From an uncultured Prevotella sp. (GTDB lineage: Bacteria; Bacteroidota; Bacteroidia; Bacteroidales; Bacteroidaceae), in the NCBI RefSeq assembly GCF_900549175.1, contig NZ_URNN01000040.1:1-23618 (forward strand): a stretch of DNA of 23,618 nucleotides, written 5' to 3'. A program made the position numbers and the translations under genes. Shown piece by piece: positions 14,257 to 22,439 of the stretch; position 1 is the stretch's first letter, and every line of letters starts with the position of its first letter. A model generated the notes under the pieces. The model was not told where the DNA came from. It searched no databases and saw only the letters and a program-made list of their open reading frames with translations.

Positions 14257-15399
14257 TTACCTTGCATCTTCTAACTGCTTGATTAAGAAACCTTCCAAAC
14301 TCTTTTTATTCGGGAGTTGAAGCATGTAAGTTGAAACAAACAAATGATTGCTCATTCCAGCTATGGCATATTCAACCATTTTCTTCCCTTTCTTGGTACA
14401 TAGCAAAATGCCGACAGGCGGATTGTCTCCATTGTGCATTTCGTTCTCTTTGTAATAGGAAACGTAAGCATTCAACTGACCGAGGTATTCATGTTTGAAC
14501 TCGTCATTTTTTAATTCGCAAATGACATTACAATGCAGAATACGATGGTAGAAGACAAGATCAGCGAAATAGTATTCGTCATCTATGATAATGCGTTTTT
14601 GCCGTGCCTCAAAGCAAAAACCTTTCCCAAGTTCAAGCAGAAATTCTTCCAAATGGGTGAGTAGGGAGTCTTCCAAATCCTTTTCCGTATAGGCTTCTTT
14701 GGCATCAAGGCCGAGAAATTCGAATGTAAAAGGTTGGCGTATGTCCATTAATGCATTGTCCGGCTGTGTGCCTATGCTGTTTAAAATGTGTTGGGGATTA
14801 TGGCTTATACCGCTGCGGAAAAATAGATTTGTAGACATTTGCCGACGAAGTTCCTTCACAGACCAGCAACCTTTTATACATTCAGTTTCATAGAAGAAAC
14901 GTCCCAACGTGTCTTTCTCTTTAAGTATTTCACGAATATGTGAAAATGACAGGTTGCTTACGAGCTTTTCAGGAGGTGTTACAAATTGGTGCGACGGCAT
15001 CGCACTTTTTTCAGAAAAGTGCGATGCTGCCGTACTTTTTACATTGCCAAACAATTCACGAATTTGCGGATATTCCAAGTAGAATAGGCGTGAAATCTTG
15101 AAAAGTGTTTCGTTTAATCCCCGACAATTTACTTTTTCTTCAAGGCGTTTAAGCAACCGCTCCCCGTATTGCGCACGGTCTTTCCCGTTTTGTTCATATT
15201 CAACAATATAGCAACCAATCAGCCAATTACGCATTGTCGCCAGTTGGTTAACGGCTTTGGTTGCTGCATTTCGCGCGTACCGATGAGTATGCAACACATA
15301 AGCAGACAAATCATCAAAGGAAGGATATCCTCCTGCTTCCCATTTATTTTTTATCTGTACTAATGTGGAAGCAATATTCGTACTTGTTTCTGTTACCAT
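14257..15399 (-). CDS. YhcG-like PDDEXK nuclease (DUF1016)
   Basis: A 380-residue protein. The N-terminal DUF1016_N part (about 10-225, with WSVKELRRQMSTNLFFR) precedes a C-terminal PDDEXK nuclease domain. The active-site signature is DEYYFADLVFYHR followed by CNVICELK, giving Asp280, Glu295 and Lys297, with QLNAYVSYYKE after it. The family is linked to DNA processing and is often found on mobile or defence-associated DNA; the target is unknown. The gene is clearly more A/T-rich than its neighbours (many AAA, ATT, TTT codons), a sign of separate origin. A perfect 13-bp hairpin lies inside it in the linker region (14997-15027). It follows rnr by 67 bp on the same strand. No restriction-modification partner is adjacent. 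Confidence 0.9.
   Translation of the reverse strand: MVTETSTNIASTLVQIKNKWEAGGYPSFDDLSAYVLHTHRYARNAATKAVNQLATMRNWLIGCYIVEYEQNGKDRAQYGERLLKRLEEKVNCRGLNETLFKISRLFYLEYPQIRELFGNVKSTAASHFSEKSAMPSHQFVTPPEKLVSNLSFSHIREILKEKDTLGRFFYETECIKGCWSVKELRRQMSTNLFFRSGISHNPQHILNSIGTQPDNALMDIRQPFTFEFLGLDAKEAYTEKDLEDSLLTHLEEFLLELGKGFCFEARQKRIIIDDEYYFADLVFYHRILHCNVICELKNDEFKHEYLGQLNAYVSYYKENEMHNGDNPPVGILLCTKKGKKMVEYAIAGMSNHLFVSTYMLQLPNKKSLEGFLIKQLEDAR
14997..15027. repeat. Perfect 13-bp hairpin inside the yhcG-like gene
   Basis: Arms GCATCGCACTTTT (14997-15009) and AAAAGTGCGATGC (15015-15027) with loop TTCAG. It encodes part of the linker between the two domains (about residues 125-134). Confidence 0.85.
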
Positions 15400-15466
15400 A
15401 AATTACTATAGCTTGAACGGACAGTGATAGGTCTCCTTATATGTTGCATATCATAATTCTCAACTT

Positions 15467-17668
15467 TCAGCTTTTTCCTTCGATGGTGAAGTCAAGCTGC
15501 TTCTTCTCTATATTGGCTTTGGCCACGCGGATGCGCACGGCATCGCCGAGCTGGTATTTGTGGTGGTGGCGCCGGCCCACGAGACAGTAGTTCTTTTCGT
15601 CGAAGTCGTAGTAGTCGTCGTCAAGGTCGCGCATCGGCACCATTCCCTCGCAGTGGTTCTCGTCTATCTCGCAGTAGATGCCGTAGCTCTGTATGCCGCT
15701 GATGTGCGCGTCGTACACTTCGCCCAGCTTGTCGGCCATGAACTCCACCATCTTGTATTTAATGGAGTCGCGCTCGGCATTCTGTGCCACCAGTTCCATA
15801 TCGCTGCTGTGTTCGCACAACTCCTCATAGTGCTGCTTGTTGGCGGAGCGTCCGCCCTGCTGGTATCTTGTGAGCAGACGGTGCACCATGGTGTCGGGAT
15901 AGCGGCGTATGGGTGAGGTGAAGTGCGTGTAGTAGTCGAAAGCCAGACCGTAGTGCCCGATGTTGTGCACACTGTACTTGGCCTTCATCATCGCCCTCAG
16001 TGCCACCGTCTCTATCAGCTTCTGCTCTTTCTTGCCGGCACACTCGTTCATAAGCGTGTTCAGACTCTTTGATATGGCACCCTTGGTACCTGTCGATTTC
16101 ATCTTGTAGCCGAACTTCATGACAAACGTGCGCAGCGTCTCAAGTTTCGTCGGGTCGGGCATATCGTGTATGCGGTAGGGCAGGGTCTTGGCCTTTGTGC
16201 CTTTCTTTACATTGCCGATGCTTTCGGCCACAGTGCGGTTGGCCAGCAGCATGAACTCCTCAATCAGTTTGTTGGCGTCTTTCGACTTCTTGAAGTAACA
16301 GCGTGTGGGCTTGCCCTTCTCGTCGATGTCGAAGCGCAGCTCCTCGCGGTCAAACTTGACGGCGCCGTTCCTGAACCGTGCCTCGCGTAGTTTTTTTGCC
16401 AGACGGTCAAGCATTATCAGTTCGGCGGCATATTCTCCACTGTAGCCGTCGGGACCGGCGGGTGGGGCCGGTTCTCCCGTTCCGTCTTTCACACCGTTCT
16501 GCTCCAGTATTTCCTGCACCTCCTCGTAGGCAAAGCGGCGGTTGCTCCTTATCACCGTGTGTACCAACCGCCAGCGCTTGATTTCGGCCTCTTCGTTCAT
16601 TTCGAATATCACACTGTAGGCCAGCTTGTCCTCGTCGGGGCGCAGCGAGCAGATGAAGTTGCAGAGTCGCTCGGGCAACATAGGTATGGTGCGGTCGACA
16701 AGGTATACGCTTGTGGCACGTTTCACGGCCTCCTTGTCTATTACCGACCCTTCGGTGACGTAGTGCGAAACGTCGGCGATGTGCACTCCCACCTCCCACA
16801 GGCTGCCGTCTTCCGTGCGTCTTATAGACAGTGCGTCATCGAAGTCTTTGGCGTCGTGCGGGTCGATGGTGCATGTGAACACGTTGCGGAAGTCATCACG
16901 ACCGGCAATGTCTTCTTCGGTTATCTCGGCGGAAATCTTGTTTGCTGCATCTTCCACAGCTTTTGGATATTTGTACGGCAGACCGTATTGCGCCAGTATT
17001 GCGTGCATCTCAACATCGTTTTCTCCCTGCATGCCGAGCACGTCGACCACTTCGCCTATCATGTTGCGGTGGTTGGCGTCGGGCCACTGTATCACTTTCA
17101 CCACAGCTTTCTCGTCGTTCTTTCCGCCTTTCAGCTTTTTCTTCGGTATGATGATGTCGTGAGCCAGCATGTTTTCGGGGGGTATCAGCAGTGCGAAGTC
17201 CTTTTCCACACGCAGGCGTCCCACAAATGTGTCGCGGGCACGCTCCAGAATGGCTGTCACCATGGCCTCCTTGATGTGGCGTTGGCGGCGTGCCATGAAA
17301 GTCACCTGCACGCGGTCGCCGTCGAGTGCCGACATTGAGTTACGTTCGGCAACGAATATCGGCTGGCTTCCGTCATCCGGCACAAAGCTGTTCTTTCCGT
17401 TTGGCTTGCGGCGGAAGTGTCCTTCCTGCACCTGTGTTTTGGTGTTCAGCCGGTAGGAGTTGTCGCTCACTTTTGTCAGGTAGTCGTCCCATGCCATTTC
17501 CTCCATCGTGTCAATGGCCAGCATCTTCAGCGGATGGGTGTCGAGCTTGAGAGCCTTGAATATATACTTGAAATTGTATGTCTCGTTCGGATTTTCACCG
17601 AATAATGTCTGCAGGGCTTCGGCCATCTGCTTCTTCGACATTCTTTTTCCACCTTTTTTCTTTCCCAT
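15467..17668 (-). CDS. rnr: Ribonuclease R
   Basis: A 733-residue protein from the chosen start MGKKKGGKRMSKKQ. An N-terminal winged-helix and cold-shock OB region (about 10-230) is followed by the RNB catalytic domain with CTIDPHDAKDFDDALS (265-280), whose aspartates (Asp269, Asp275, Asp277, Asp278) bind catalytic magnesium, and by a C-terminal S1 domain (about 640-733) ending LGDAVRIRVAKANIEKKQLDF. The enzyme degrades structured RNA 3' to 5' and takes part in mRNA and rRNA turnover. Length fits the family. The frame stays open to 17725, but that extension overlaps the promoter box at 17715-17722 and lacks similarity to RNase R, so 17668 is preferred. A lysine-rich N-terminus is typical. Confidence 0.95.
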   Translation of the reverse strand: MGKKKGGKRMSKKQMAEALQTLFGENPNETYNFKYIFKALKLDTHPLKMLAIDTMEEMAWDDYLTKVSDNSYRLNTKTQVQEGHFRRKPNGKNSFVPDDGSQPIFVAERNSMSALDGDRVQVTFMARRQRHIKEAMVTAILERARDTFVGRLRVEKDFALLIPPENMLAHDIIIPKKKLKGGKNDEKAVVKVIQWPDANHRNMIGEVVDVLGMQGENDVEMHAILAQYGLPYKYPKAVEDAANKISAEITEEDIAGRDDFRNVFTCTIDPHDAKDFDDALSIRRTEDGSLWEVGVHIADVSHYVTEGSVIDKEAVKRATSVYLVDRTIPMLPERLCNFICSLRPDEDKLAYSVIFEMNEEAEIKRWRLVHTVIRSNRRFAYEEVQEILEQNGVKDGTGEPAPPAGPDGYSGEYAAELIMLDRLAKKLREARFRNGAVKFDREELRFDIDEKGKPTRCYFKKSKDANKLIEEFMLLANRTVAESIGNVKKGTKAKTLPYRIHDMPDPTKLETLRTFVMKFGYKMKSTGTKGAISKSLNTLMNECAGKKEQKLIETVALRAMMKAKYSVHNIGHYGLAFDYYTHFTSPIRRYPDTMVHRLLTRYQQGGRSANKQHYEELCEHSSDMELVAQNAERDSIKYKMVEFMADKLGEVYDAHISGIQSYGIYCEIDENHCEGMVPMRDLDDDYYDFDEKNYCLVGRRHHHKYQLGDAVRIRVAKANIEKKQLDFTIEGKS

Positions 17669-17714
17669 AGTGGTAGCGTTTTTTAGTGATGGATGAAAAC
17701 ACATCCTATGTCTG

Positions 17715-17722
17715 CAAAGTAA
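17715..17722 (-). promoter_or_regulatory. Probable -7 promoter box for rnr
   Basis: Minus-strand TTACTTTG followed by C matches the Bacteroidetes box except for the second base. It lies 46 bases before the chosen rnr start and argues against the longer ORF starting at 17725. Confidence 0.5.
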
Positions 17723-17838
17723 CAAAAATAATTCCTATTTCACGATATTTGGAGTAATAATTAAATTTAAATATGAAAACTTTTTAGTAAGCAAAGACAT
17801 ATTCTTTATCCTTGTTGTATAATCTCGTGTTTTTATTG

Positions 17839-17846
17839 TATCTTTG
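17839..17846 (+). promoter_or_regulatory. -7 promoter box for the epimerase operon
   Basis: TATCTTTG followed by C matches TAnnTTTG, with a TTG at 17815-17817 at about the right distance for the -33 element. It places transcription start near 17853, 16 bases before ATG 17869, and therefore excludes the ORF's first ATG at 17812. Confidence 0.75.
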
Positions 17847-17868
17847 CGGTCAAAAATCAGAACTTTCT

Positions 17869-18861
17869 ATGAACATTCTTATAACAGGCGCAAGCGGCTT
17901 CATTGGCAGTTTTATCGTCGAAGAGGCATTGCGGAGAGGTATGGCCGTTTGGGCGGCTATGAGGAAGACGAGCAGCCGCAAGTATCTCACAGACCCGCGT
18001 ATAAACTTTATTGAGCTGGATTTGAATAGTCAGACCAAACTGGTTGAACAACTCACGGGATTTGCTTTCGATGTCGTGGTGCATGCAGCCGGAGCGACGA
18101 AGTGCCTGCACAAGGAAGATTTCTTCAGAGTGAATACCGATGGCACACGCAATCTGGTGCGGGCACTGATGCAGTTGCAGATGCCGCTGAAGCGTTTTGT
18201 CTATGTCAGCAGTCTCAGTGTATACGGTCCGGTACGCGAGAATCGTCCGTACGCGGAGATAAGGGAGGGCGACACGCCACATCCCAATACTGCTTACGGA
18301 CAGAGCAAACTGGAAAGCGAGCACTTTCTTGACACGCTGGAGAATTTCCCTTATGTCATATTGCGTCCTACCGGAGTGTACGGTCCGCGCGAGCGCGACT
18401 ATTTCATGATGGCAAAGAGTATCAAGGGGCACACCGACTTCTCTGTGGGCTATAAGCCGCAGGACCTTACGTTTGTATACGTGCTCGATGTCGTGCAGGC
18501 CGTTTTCCTTGCCATCGAACGGGGCCGCACGGGGCGTAAGTATTTCCTGAGCGACGGAAAGGTTTACTCTTCGCGAACGTTCAGCGACCTTATCCACCGT
18601 GAGTTGGGGCGGCCGTGGCTCCTGCGCATAAAGGCTCCTATATGGGTGTTGCGCGTGGTGACATTCGTCGGGGAGTATGTCGGCAGGGTTACGGGCAAGG
18701 TGACGGCCCTCAACAACGACAAGTACAACATCATGCGGCAGCGCAACTGGCGGTGTGACATAGCGCCAGCACGGGACGAACTGGGGTACGCGCCGCAGTA
18801 TGACCTTGAGCGTGGCGTGCCTCTCGCCGTCAAATGGTATCGTGAGAACGGATGGCTGTAA
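17869..18861 (+). CDS. NAD(P)-dependent epimerase/dehydratase (extended SDR family)
   Basis: A 330-residue protein. It starts with a Rossmann dinucleotide-binding motif GASGFIG (7-13) after strand NILIT, then HAAGATK, a catalytic Ser in YVSSLSVYG (113-121) and the catalytic YxxxK pair Tyr143 and Lys147 in AYGQSKLESE. The motif RPTGVYGPRERDY is typical of extended SDRs such as nucleotide-sugar epimerases, dihydroflavonol reductase-like enzymes and sterol-type dehydrogenases. The substrate cannot be assigned. The start at 17869 fits the promoter at 17839-17846. The PAP2-family gene begins 21 bp downstream on the same strand, so the two are probably one operon. Confidence 0.9.
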   Translation: MNILITGASGFIGSFIVEEALRRGMAVWAAMRKTSSRKYLTDPRINFIELDLNSQTKLVEQLTGFAFDVVVHAAGATKCLHKEDFFRVNTDGTRNLVRALMQLQMPLKRFVYVSSLSVYGPVRENRPYAEIREGDTPHPNTAYGQSKLESEHFLDTLENFPYVILRPTGVYGPRERDYFMMAKSIKGHTDFSVGYKPQDLTFVYVLDVVQAVFLAIERGRTGRKYFLSDGKVYSSRTFSDLIHRELGRPWLLRIKAPIWVLRVVTFVGEYVGRVTGKVTALNNDKYNIMRQRNWRCDIAPARDELGYAPQYDLERGVPLAVKWYRENGWL

Positions 18862-18882
18862 TTCTTCCCGAAAATATAAATA

Positions 18883-19863
18883 ATGAAGAAGACGATGAAA
18901 ATACTTAGTGACCTCTTCAAGATAGAGAAGAAACCGAAGAAGGGGCTTATGGCTTTTGAGTGGGCCATGTTCATATATATGGGTGTGACGTTGCTGCTTT
19001 TGCTCTTCACATACACCAAGGTGGAAAACCCGGAGCCGATGATTTACGGCCGGTTGCGCATTGCCTTGATGACATTTGCGCTTTGGGGCGTTTACCGCAT
19101 GGTGCCGTGCCGTTTCATGCGTTTCTGCCGTGTTCTGGCACAGATGGCGCTGTTGTCATGGTGGTATCCCGAGACGTATGAGTTCAACCGTATGTTCCCC
19201 AATCTCGACCACATCTTTGCCGGTTATGAGCAGTCTCTGTTCGGTTTTCAGCCCTCGCTGGTTTTTGCCGCCAAGTGCGGCAATGCCGTGTTCAGCGAGC
19301 TGATGTGTCTGGGGTATACCGCCTATTATCCGCTCATAGCCCTTGTCGCCGTATTCTATTTCTTTTGCCGTTACGAACATTTTGCCCGCACGTCGTTCAT
19401 CGTCCTTGCGTCATTCTTTGTATACTATGTCATTTACATATTCCTGCCTGTGGCCGGCCCGCAATACTATTATCAGGCCGTTGGGCTCGACGGAATAGCC
19501 CATGGCGTGTTTCCGGCTCTCGGCCATTACTTCGCCTCGCATCAGGAGGCCCTTGCCACGCCGGGGTGGACGGATGGGTTCTTCTACGATTTGGTGCGTT
19601 CTGCCCATGATGCCGGCGAACGTCCCACGGCCGCTTTCCCGAGCAGCCATGTGGGAGTGACCACCATCCTGATGATTCTGGCATGGACATCGCGCAACCG
19701 CCGTCTTTTCTTCGGCATGTTGCCGTTGTATGTGCTTCTGTGTCTTTCCACGGTCTACATATACGCCCATTATGCCATAGACGTGTTTGCCGGTTGGATT
19801 TCGGCCGTCGTCATCTATGCCGCGCTTTACGTCGTATATGAGAAGTGTGTGGGTAAGGAATGA
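18883..19863 (+). CDS. PAP2-superfamily membrane enzyme, AUR1-like
   Basis: A 326-residue integral membrane protein with about six helices. Active-site motifs are GERPTAAFPSSH (245-256, His256) and YAHYAIDVFAG (294-304, His296 and Asp300). The order and form FPSSHVGV...HYAIDVFAGW resemble inositol-phosphorylceramide synthase (AUR1-type) and related phosphotransferases; the canonical PAP2 first motif KxxxxxxRP lacks its lysine, and the second motif has SSH in place of SGH. It may therefore transfer or remove a phospho-head group on a lipid. A conserved-looking LPVAGPQYYY (188-197) faces the active site in related proteins. Some Bacteroidetes make inositol sphingolipids, so that role is a possibility; other options are lipid phosphatase or undecaprenyl-diphosphatase activity. 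It follows the epimerase by 21 bp. Confidence 0.85.
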   Translation: MKKTMKILSDLFKIEKKPKKGLMAFEWAMFIYMGVTLLLLLFTYTKVENPEPMIYGRLRIALMTFALWGVYRMVPCRFMRFCRVLAQMALLSWWYPETYEFNRMFPNLDHIFAGYEQSLFGFQPSLVFAAKCGNAVFSELMCLGYTAYYPLIALVAVFYFFCRYEHFARTSFIVLASFFVYYVIYIFLPVAGPQYYYQAVGLDGIAHGVFPALGHYFASHQEALATPGWTDGFFYDLVRSAHDAGERPTAAFPSSHVGVTTILMILAWTSRNRRLFFGMLPLYVLLCLSTVYIYAHYAIDVFAGWISAVVIYAALYVVYEKCVGKE

Positions 19864-19892
19864 GACGACGTCGTGTCGTGTCTGATGTCATG

Positions 19893-20693
19893 TCACTTGC
19901 CGCCCGTGGCATGCTTCGTCGTGTTTTCTCTTACAATATCCAGCAGCTGCCGGAGGTTGGCGCCGTTGTTTGCCGCCACAACCCCGCTTGGCCGTGTGCA
20001 CGTAAGCGGCTGTCCCTCGAGGTCGGTCAGCGTTCCGCCGGCCTCGGCTACAACGAGTGAGGCGGCTGCAAAGTCCCACGGGCTGAGCCTATACTCGAAG
20101 TACAGTTCGCAGCGCCCCATTGCCAGATAGCACAGTTCAGGCGCGGCGGCACCGAACCGCCGTATGTCGTTGCACTGCAAGAACGTGTCGCGGATGATGG
20201 CTGAGCACAGTTCGGTGTACTCCTTGTAGTATACCGGCAGGGCGGTGCACATCACGCTGTTGGCAAACGGGCGGTCAGACACTCTTATCCGCCGGCCGTT
20301 CAGCCACGCTCCACGACCGCGTTCGGCGCTGAACAGCTCACCCGTGCGCGGCAGGTAAACCACTCCGAGCACAATGTCGGCCCCCTGCTTCAGGGCTACG
20401 CTTACGGCGCACTGCGCAATGCCGCGGCTGTAGTTGGCCGTGCCGTCTATGGGGTCTATAATCCATGTATGTTCGTGGGATGTGTCGTGCGCGTCTTCTT
20501 CCTCGCACAGGAACCCGCTCCCGGGAAGAAGTTTGCCCAAACGGTCGCAAAGAAACTCCTGCACGGCAACGTCCGACGAGGTGACGATGTTGGCGAATCC
20601 TTCTTTCTGTAATATGTCAAAACCGTCGGTAATCATCAGTCCGGCGGCTTCCTTCACTATGTCTGCAAGCGACTTTAAAGACGGGATGTTCAT
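19893..20693 (-). CDS. Inositol-monophosphatase-family phosphatase
   Basis: A 266-residue protein with the family's metal-binding signatures: GFLCEEEDA (Glu64-Glu66), WIIDPIDGTANY (77-88, Asp80 and Asp83), and the C-terminal SPWDFAAASLVVAEAGG (204-220, Asp207). Members are magnesium-dependent, lithium-sensitive phosphatases acting on inositol phosphates, PAP (CysQ), fructose-1,6-bisphosphate or NADP; sequence alone does not separate these. Cytoplasmic, with no signal peptide. It converges on the PAP2 gene with a 29-bp gap containing the small palindrome ACGACGTCGT. Upstream is a hairpin (20718-20779) that separates it from the TraB gene. Confidence 0.9.
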   Translation of the reverse strand: MNIPSLKSLADIVKEAAGLMITDGFDILQKEGFANIVTSSDVAVQEFLCDRLGKLLPGSGFLCEEEDAHDTSHEHTWIIDPIDGTANYSRGIAQCAVSVALKQGADIVLGVVYLPRTGELFSAERGRGAWLNGRRIRVSDRPFANSVMCTALPVYYKEYTELCSAIIRDTFLQCNDIRRFGAAAPELCYLAMGRCELYFEYRLSPWDFAAASLVVAEAGGTLTDLEGQPLTCTRPSGVVAANNGANLRQLLDIVRENTTKHATGGK

Positions 20694-20717
20694 GCTTTAT
20701 ATGATTGTTTGTTAATG

Positions 20718-20779
20718 AATAATTGCGGTGTATCGGTCGAATCCTTTGTATTAGGAAACGGCCGTACACCGCAATTATT
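20718..20779. terminator. Long hairpin, likely terminator after the TraB/GumN gene
   Basis: Perfect 15-bp arms AATAATTGCGGTGTA (20718-20732) and TACACCGCAATTATT (20765-20779); the stem can continue with CGG/CCG past a one-base bulge. It begins 15 bp beyond the TraB stop codon and ends 25 bp before the IMPase start, reading on the minus strand. A/T-rich outer ends allow termination in either direction, though no long T-run follows. Confidence 0.6.
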
Positions 20780-20794
20780 GCAAATCCTGACGAC

Positions 20795-21706
20795 TTATTT
20801 CACCGCCTCGACCGTGTATCCGGCATTGCGCAGCAGGCTGAGCACGCCCTTGTCGCCCGGCAGATGGCCTGCTCCCACGGCGAAGAGTGTGGCCTTGCCG
20901 GCCATCATTGCGGGCATTTTTGTCAGCCAGTCGGCGTTGCGGCTGTCTATCAGCGACGCCTCCTCTTCAGGCGTGGAGTCGCAGGCCGTGTTTTGCTTTT
21001 CGTCCATCACGGCCTTCACCTTTGTTATATCCTGTGAGAAATAAGCCTTTGACAGTTTCAGCGTCATGTCGTTGTAGTAGCCGGCATTGTCCACGAGGCA
21101 CATCAACAACTGTTTCTGACGCTCTATGCTCATGCCCTGATAGAGTGTCTTTATCTGGAAGTCCACCGTCTCCAGGCCCGTTACGGGCTTGCCGCTCTCC
21201 ATGGCCGCCTTCTGGAAATATCCGTCGAAGAGATTTGTCGGGTCGAACCCAGGAGTATGCTTCATGTACATGAGCAGCGTAAACTGCGTGTTGAGAGCCT
21301 GTGGCGTCATGCGTCCCATCTGCTGCTCCACCATGGGGTTGGACATGTCCGTGCCCATCTGCCCGTTCATAAAGGCGTTGAGGCGTGCCAGCTCCTCGGC
21401 GGAAAGAATATCCTTCAGAGTCTTCCCCTCGGGCAGCATCATGGCCTGCATCAGCTTCTGCACACCCTCCTGGTTCATCATCTGCTGCATGTCAATCTCG
21501 CCGCACACCTGTTCTGTCTGCGCCATGGCGTCGCGCAGTCCGGCTATGGAGTCGGCGAAGCTGACCGGAGCCAGATGGTATGTGCCGACGATGTACGACG
21601 GTTTTGTCAGGTTGCCTCCCGAAATCTTGTACAATAACTGTGCGTTCATCCCTGTGAACACTGCTGTGAGAAGCAGGATGATGGTTGCTGTTCTTTTCAT
21701 TTTCAT
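20795..21706 (-). CDS. TraB/GumN-family protein, exported
   Basis: A 303-residue protein from the chosen start. Signal peptide MKMKRTATIILLLTAVFTGMNAQ, then a TraB/GumN domain: YIVGTYHLAPVSF (with the GTxH motif), the central GLETVDFQIKTLY (GLE motif) and C-terminal AVGAGHLPGDKGVLSLLRNAGY (GxxH motif). The family has been proposed to be metal-dependent proteases related to the haem-binding Tiki/EreA fold; actual function in bacteria is unclear. The frame extends to an ATG at 21751 that overlaps the upstream TGA as ATGA, so a coupled start with a 15-residue basic extension is possible; the signal peptide and A/T-rich leader favour 21706. It is the last gene of the sigma-factor cluster. Confidence 0.85.
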   Translation of the reverse strand: MKMKRTATIILLLTAVFTGMNAQLLYKISGGNLTKPSYIVGTYHLAPVSFADSIAGLRDAMAQTEQVCGEIDMQQMMNQEGVQKLMQAMMLPEGKTLKDILSAEELARLNAFMNGQMGTDMSNPMVEQQMGRMTPQALNTQFTLLMYMKHTPGFDPTNLFDGYFQKAAMESGKPVTGLETVDFQIKTLYQGMSIERQKQLLMCLVDNAGYYNDMTLKLSKAYFSQDITKVKAVMDEKQNTACDSTPEEEASLIDSRNADWLTKMPAMMAGKATLFAVGAGHLPGDKGVLSLLRNAGYTVEAVK

Positions 21707-21747
21707 AATAGGTTTGAATTTTATTGTTGTTTGTCTTTCTTTCCTTT

Positions 21748-22359
21748 TCATATTCTTTCGTTACGCTCGTTTGCCAGTTCGTCTATCTGCCGTATCAGCT
21801 CGTCGTTGGTGCGCTGCATCCGGCGGTAGATGACGTATGCAAAGGCGAGTCCGGCCATGCCGCCTATCACAGCCCCTATGCAGCTTCCTGTTCTTAAGGC
21901 GGAGTCGCCGCCGGAGAGCAGGTCATAGCCGAACCATCCGAAAATGACTATCGCTGCCAGTATCGATACGATGAAATGAATCATCCGCAGGCGCTTCATC
22001 TCCACGAGTTTGCGGCCTGTCTCGACAAGATTTCCCGCAATCCAGTCGGCCTGGTCCGTCTTGTTGATACGGTGGTCGGCATACACATCGGCCACGCAGA
22101 CAAGTATGATGACAATATAGAGCCACAATGATATGTTGAATACAAGTATGAACAGGGCGTACATTATGACTATGAACGGCAGCAGCACGAACATTTCGAA
22201 CCGCACATACCGCTTTATCCACGACATGCGGTTGCTCATTGCCTTACAGATAAGGTTGTCGTTGATAATCTCCTGACGGCTCAGTTTCTGTTTCATTATC
22301 TCCAGTTGGGCGCGCATCTGCTCAAGTTCGTTGTTGGAGTTGGTGTTGTTCGTTTCCAT
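21748..22359 (-). CDS. Coiled-coil membrane protein of unknown function in sigma-factor cluster
   Basis: A 203-residue protein that I do not recognise by name. An Asn/Glu-rich start and a heptad-like helix (about 10-45, ELEQMRAQLEIMKQKLSRQ) lead into two adjacent hydrophobic segments (about 54-95). A charged cytoplasmic stretch follows, then two more segments (about 126-147 and 157-178, the latter glycine-rich GAVIGGMAGLAFAYVIY) and a second short coiled coil at the C-terminus. Four helices with both ends charged suggests both termini in the cytoplasm. It lies 80 bp after the sigma-factor gene and overlaps the TraB frame by ATGA. The position after an ECF-type sigma gene makes an anti-sigma or signalling role possible, but no anti-sigma domain is recognisable. 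Confidence 0.75.
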   Translation of the reverse strand: METNNTNSNNELEQMRAQLEIMKQKLSRQEIINDNLICKAMSNRMSWIKRYVRFEMFVLLPFIVIMYALFILVFNISLWLYIVIILVCVADVYADHRINKTDQADWIAGNLVETGRKLVEMKRLRMIHFIVSILAAIVIFGWFGYDLLSGGDSALRTGSCIGAVIGGMAGLAFAYVIYRRMQRTNDELIRQIDELANERNERI

Positions 22360-22439
22360 ATTTCTTTATGTTGTTTTACGTTTATTTACATGTTTCATTC
22401 ATTTGCCCGACGCTTTTCTTCGCTGTTCGGGCCGGGCTA

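Noticed and set aside
14257..15399. A restriction-modification or multi-gene defence locus around the yhcG-like gene
   Set aside because: No methyltransferase, specificity subunit or other defence gene is adjacent; neighbours are rnr and hemolysin III.
17796..17806. Third copy of the inverted-repeat inner arm (GACATATTCTT)
   Set aside because: Only 11 bases match, the rest diverges, and no outer arms are present.
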